NCBI GenBank assembly: GCA_036939755.1
Contig: JALLAZ010000256.1
Location: 1 to 18,479 of the forward strand
DNA length: 18,479 nucleotides
Direction of reading: 5' to 3'
From: Stephanodiscus triporus
Taxonomy: Eukaryota > Bacillariophyta > Thalassiosirophyceae > Thalassiosirales > Thalassiosiraceae
Each line of letters begins with the position of its first letter. Position 1 is the first letter of the stretch. Of this stretch, positions 18,291-18,479 are shown in pieces. The position numbers and the translations under genes were made by a program. The notes beneath the pieces were generated by a model. The model was not told the DNA's origin and searched no databases. It saw only the letters and a program-made list of their open reading frames with translations.

Positions 18291-18306
18291 TTAGGGTTAG
18301 GGTTAG
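18291..18306 (+). repeat. Short telomere-like TTAGGG run
   Basis: TTAGGGTTAGGGTTAG (2.7 copies) lies inside the transposon, between the transposase start and the right terminal repeat. It is internal, so it is not a chromosome end here. Confidence 0.75.
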
Positions 18307-18364
18307 CGGCCAAGGACGTTTATATGAAAGATCAAAAAAATTGAAGTGACTCGTTGTCCACAAG

Positions 18365-18413
18365 CTGAGGGGTTGGAGTCTGAGGGGTCAGAGTCTGAGG
18401 GGTCAGAGTCTGG
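18365..18413 (+). repeat. 15-bp subterminal tandem repeat
   Basis: GAGTCTGAGGGGTCA occurs at 18376-18390 and 18391-18405, followed by a partial copy (GAGTCTG) and preceded by a degenerate one. It sits just inside the right terminal repeat and has no matching array at the left end. Confidence 0.85.
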
Positions 18414-18424
18414 GAAATGCGTAC

Positions 18425-18478
18425 GAATCAGTACGAAATCACCAAATCTACAGCCAAAAAAGATTTTCGCCCTCTGGA
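18425..18478 (-). repeat. Right terminal inverted repeat
   Basis: Inverted partner of 14711-14764 (47/54 identical). It runs to within one base of the window edge, so its outer boundary is unknown. Confidence 0.88.
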
Positions 18479-18479
18479 A

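Larger units (their letters stand above)
14711..18479. mobile_element. Two-gene DNA transposon with terminal inverted repeats (IS630/Tc1-like)
   Basis: The ends are inverted copies of each other: 14711-14764 and 18425-18478 match at 47 of 54 positions, centred on an identical core ATCTTTTTTGGCTGTAGA. Between them lie two convergent genes: a cysteine-rich accessory ORF (+) and a DD34E transposase (-). IS630/Tc1/mariner elements duplicate a TA on insertion; a TA occurs near the left boundary (14702-14703), but the right flank lies outside or at the window edge, so neither the exact end nor the target duplication can be settled. Size is about 3.77 kb, larger than a one-gene Tc1 element. The transposase carries two frameshifts, so this copy may be dead or supplied in trans. 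Confidence 0.85.

Noticed and set aside
18291..18306. Chromosome end signalled by TTAGGG repeats
   Set aside because: Fewer than three copies, followed by the transposon's own terminal repeat; clearly internal.

Overview
The window looks like nuclear DNA of a diatom, most likely a centric (Thalassiosira-like) species. Three predicted proteins open with a signal peptide ending at an ASAFAP-type Phe, the plastid-import signature of secondary red-lineage algae; a fourth has a weaker version. Genes are compact, on both strands, and carry few short introns (mostly 78-86 bp, GT(A/G)AGT-like to CAG). The genus is inference; the sequence shows no marker gene.

Layout, left to right: (1) 299-2411 (+), a long low-complexity protein ending in a response-regulator-like receiver domain whose phospho-acceptor Asp is replaced by Glu. 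(2) 2627-5099 (-), a seven-exon alanine aminotransferase with an N-terminal EF-hand module and a mitochondrial-type presequence. (3) 5646-6302 (-), an unrecognised plastid single-pass membrane protein, divergent from (4) 6568-7521 (+), EMC10 of the ER membrane protein complex. (5) 7821-8777 (-), a plastid coiled-coil/membrane protein, divergent from (6) 9033-10160 (+), a 2-oxoglutarate/Fe(II)-oxygenase-like protein with an eroded active site. (7) 10216-11714 (-), a major facilitator transporter with one unresolved frame change. (8) 12277-12981 (+), a basic low-complexity hypothetical protein. (9) 13679-14383 (-), a two-exon plastid-targeted protein of an uncharacterised family.

From about 14711 to the right edge lies a DNA transposon of about 3.77 kb. 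It has 54-bp terminal inverted repeats (47/54 identical), a cysteine-rich accessory ORF on the + strand, and a convergent IS630/Tc1-like DD34E transposase on the - strand that is broken by two one-base frameshifts, both in homopolymer runs.

The host genes do not form a pathway; they are ordinary neighbours arranged convergently and divergently. The most notable items are the EF-hand-aminotransferase fusion, which suggests calcium control of alanine/pyruvate exchange, and the two-gene transposon. Splice joins were worked out by eye from reading frame, splice sites and family resemblance, and need transcript confirmation.
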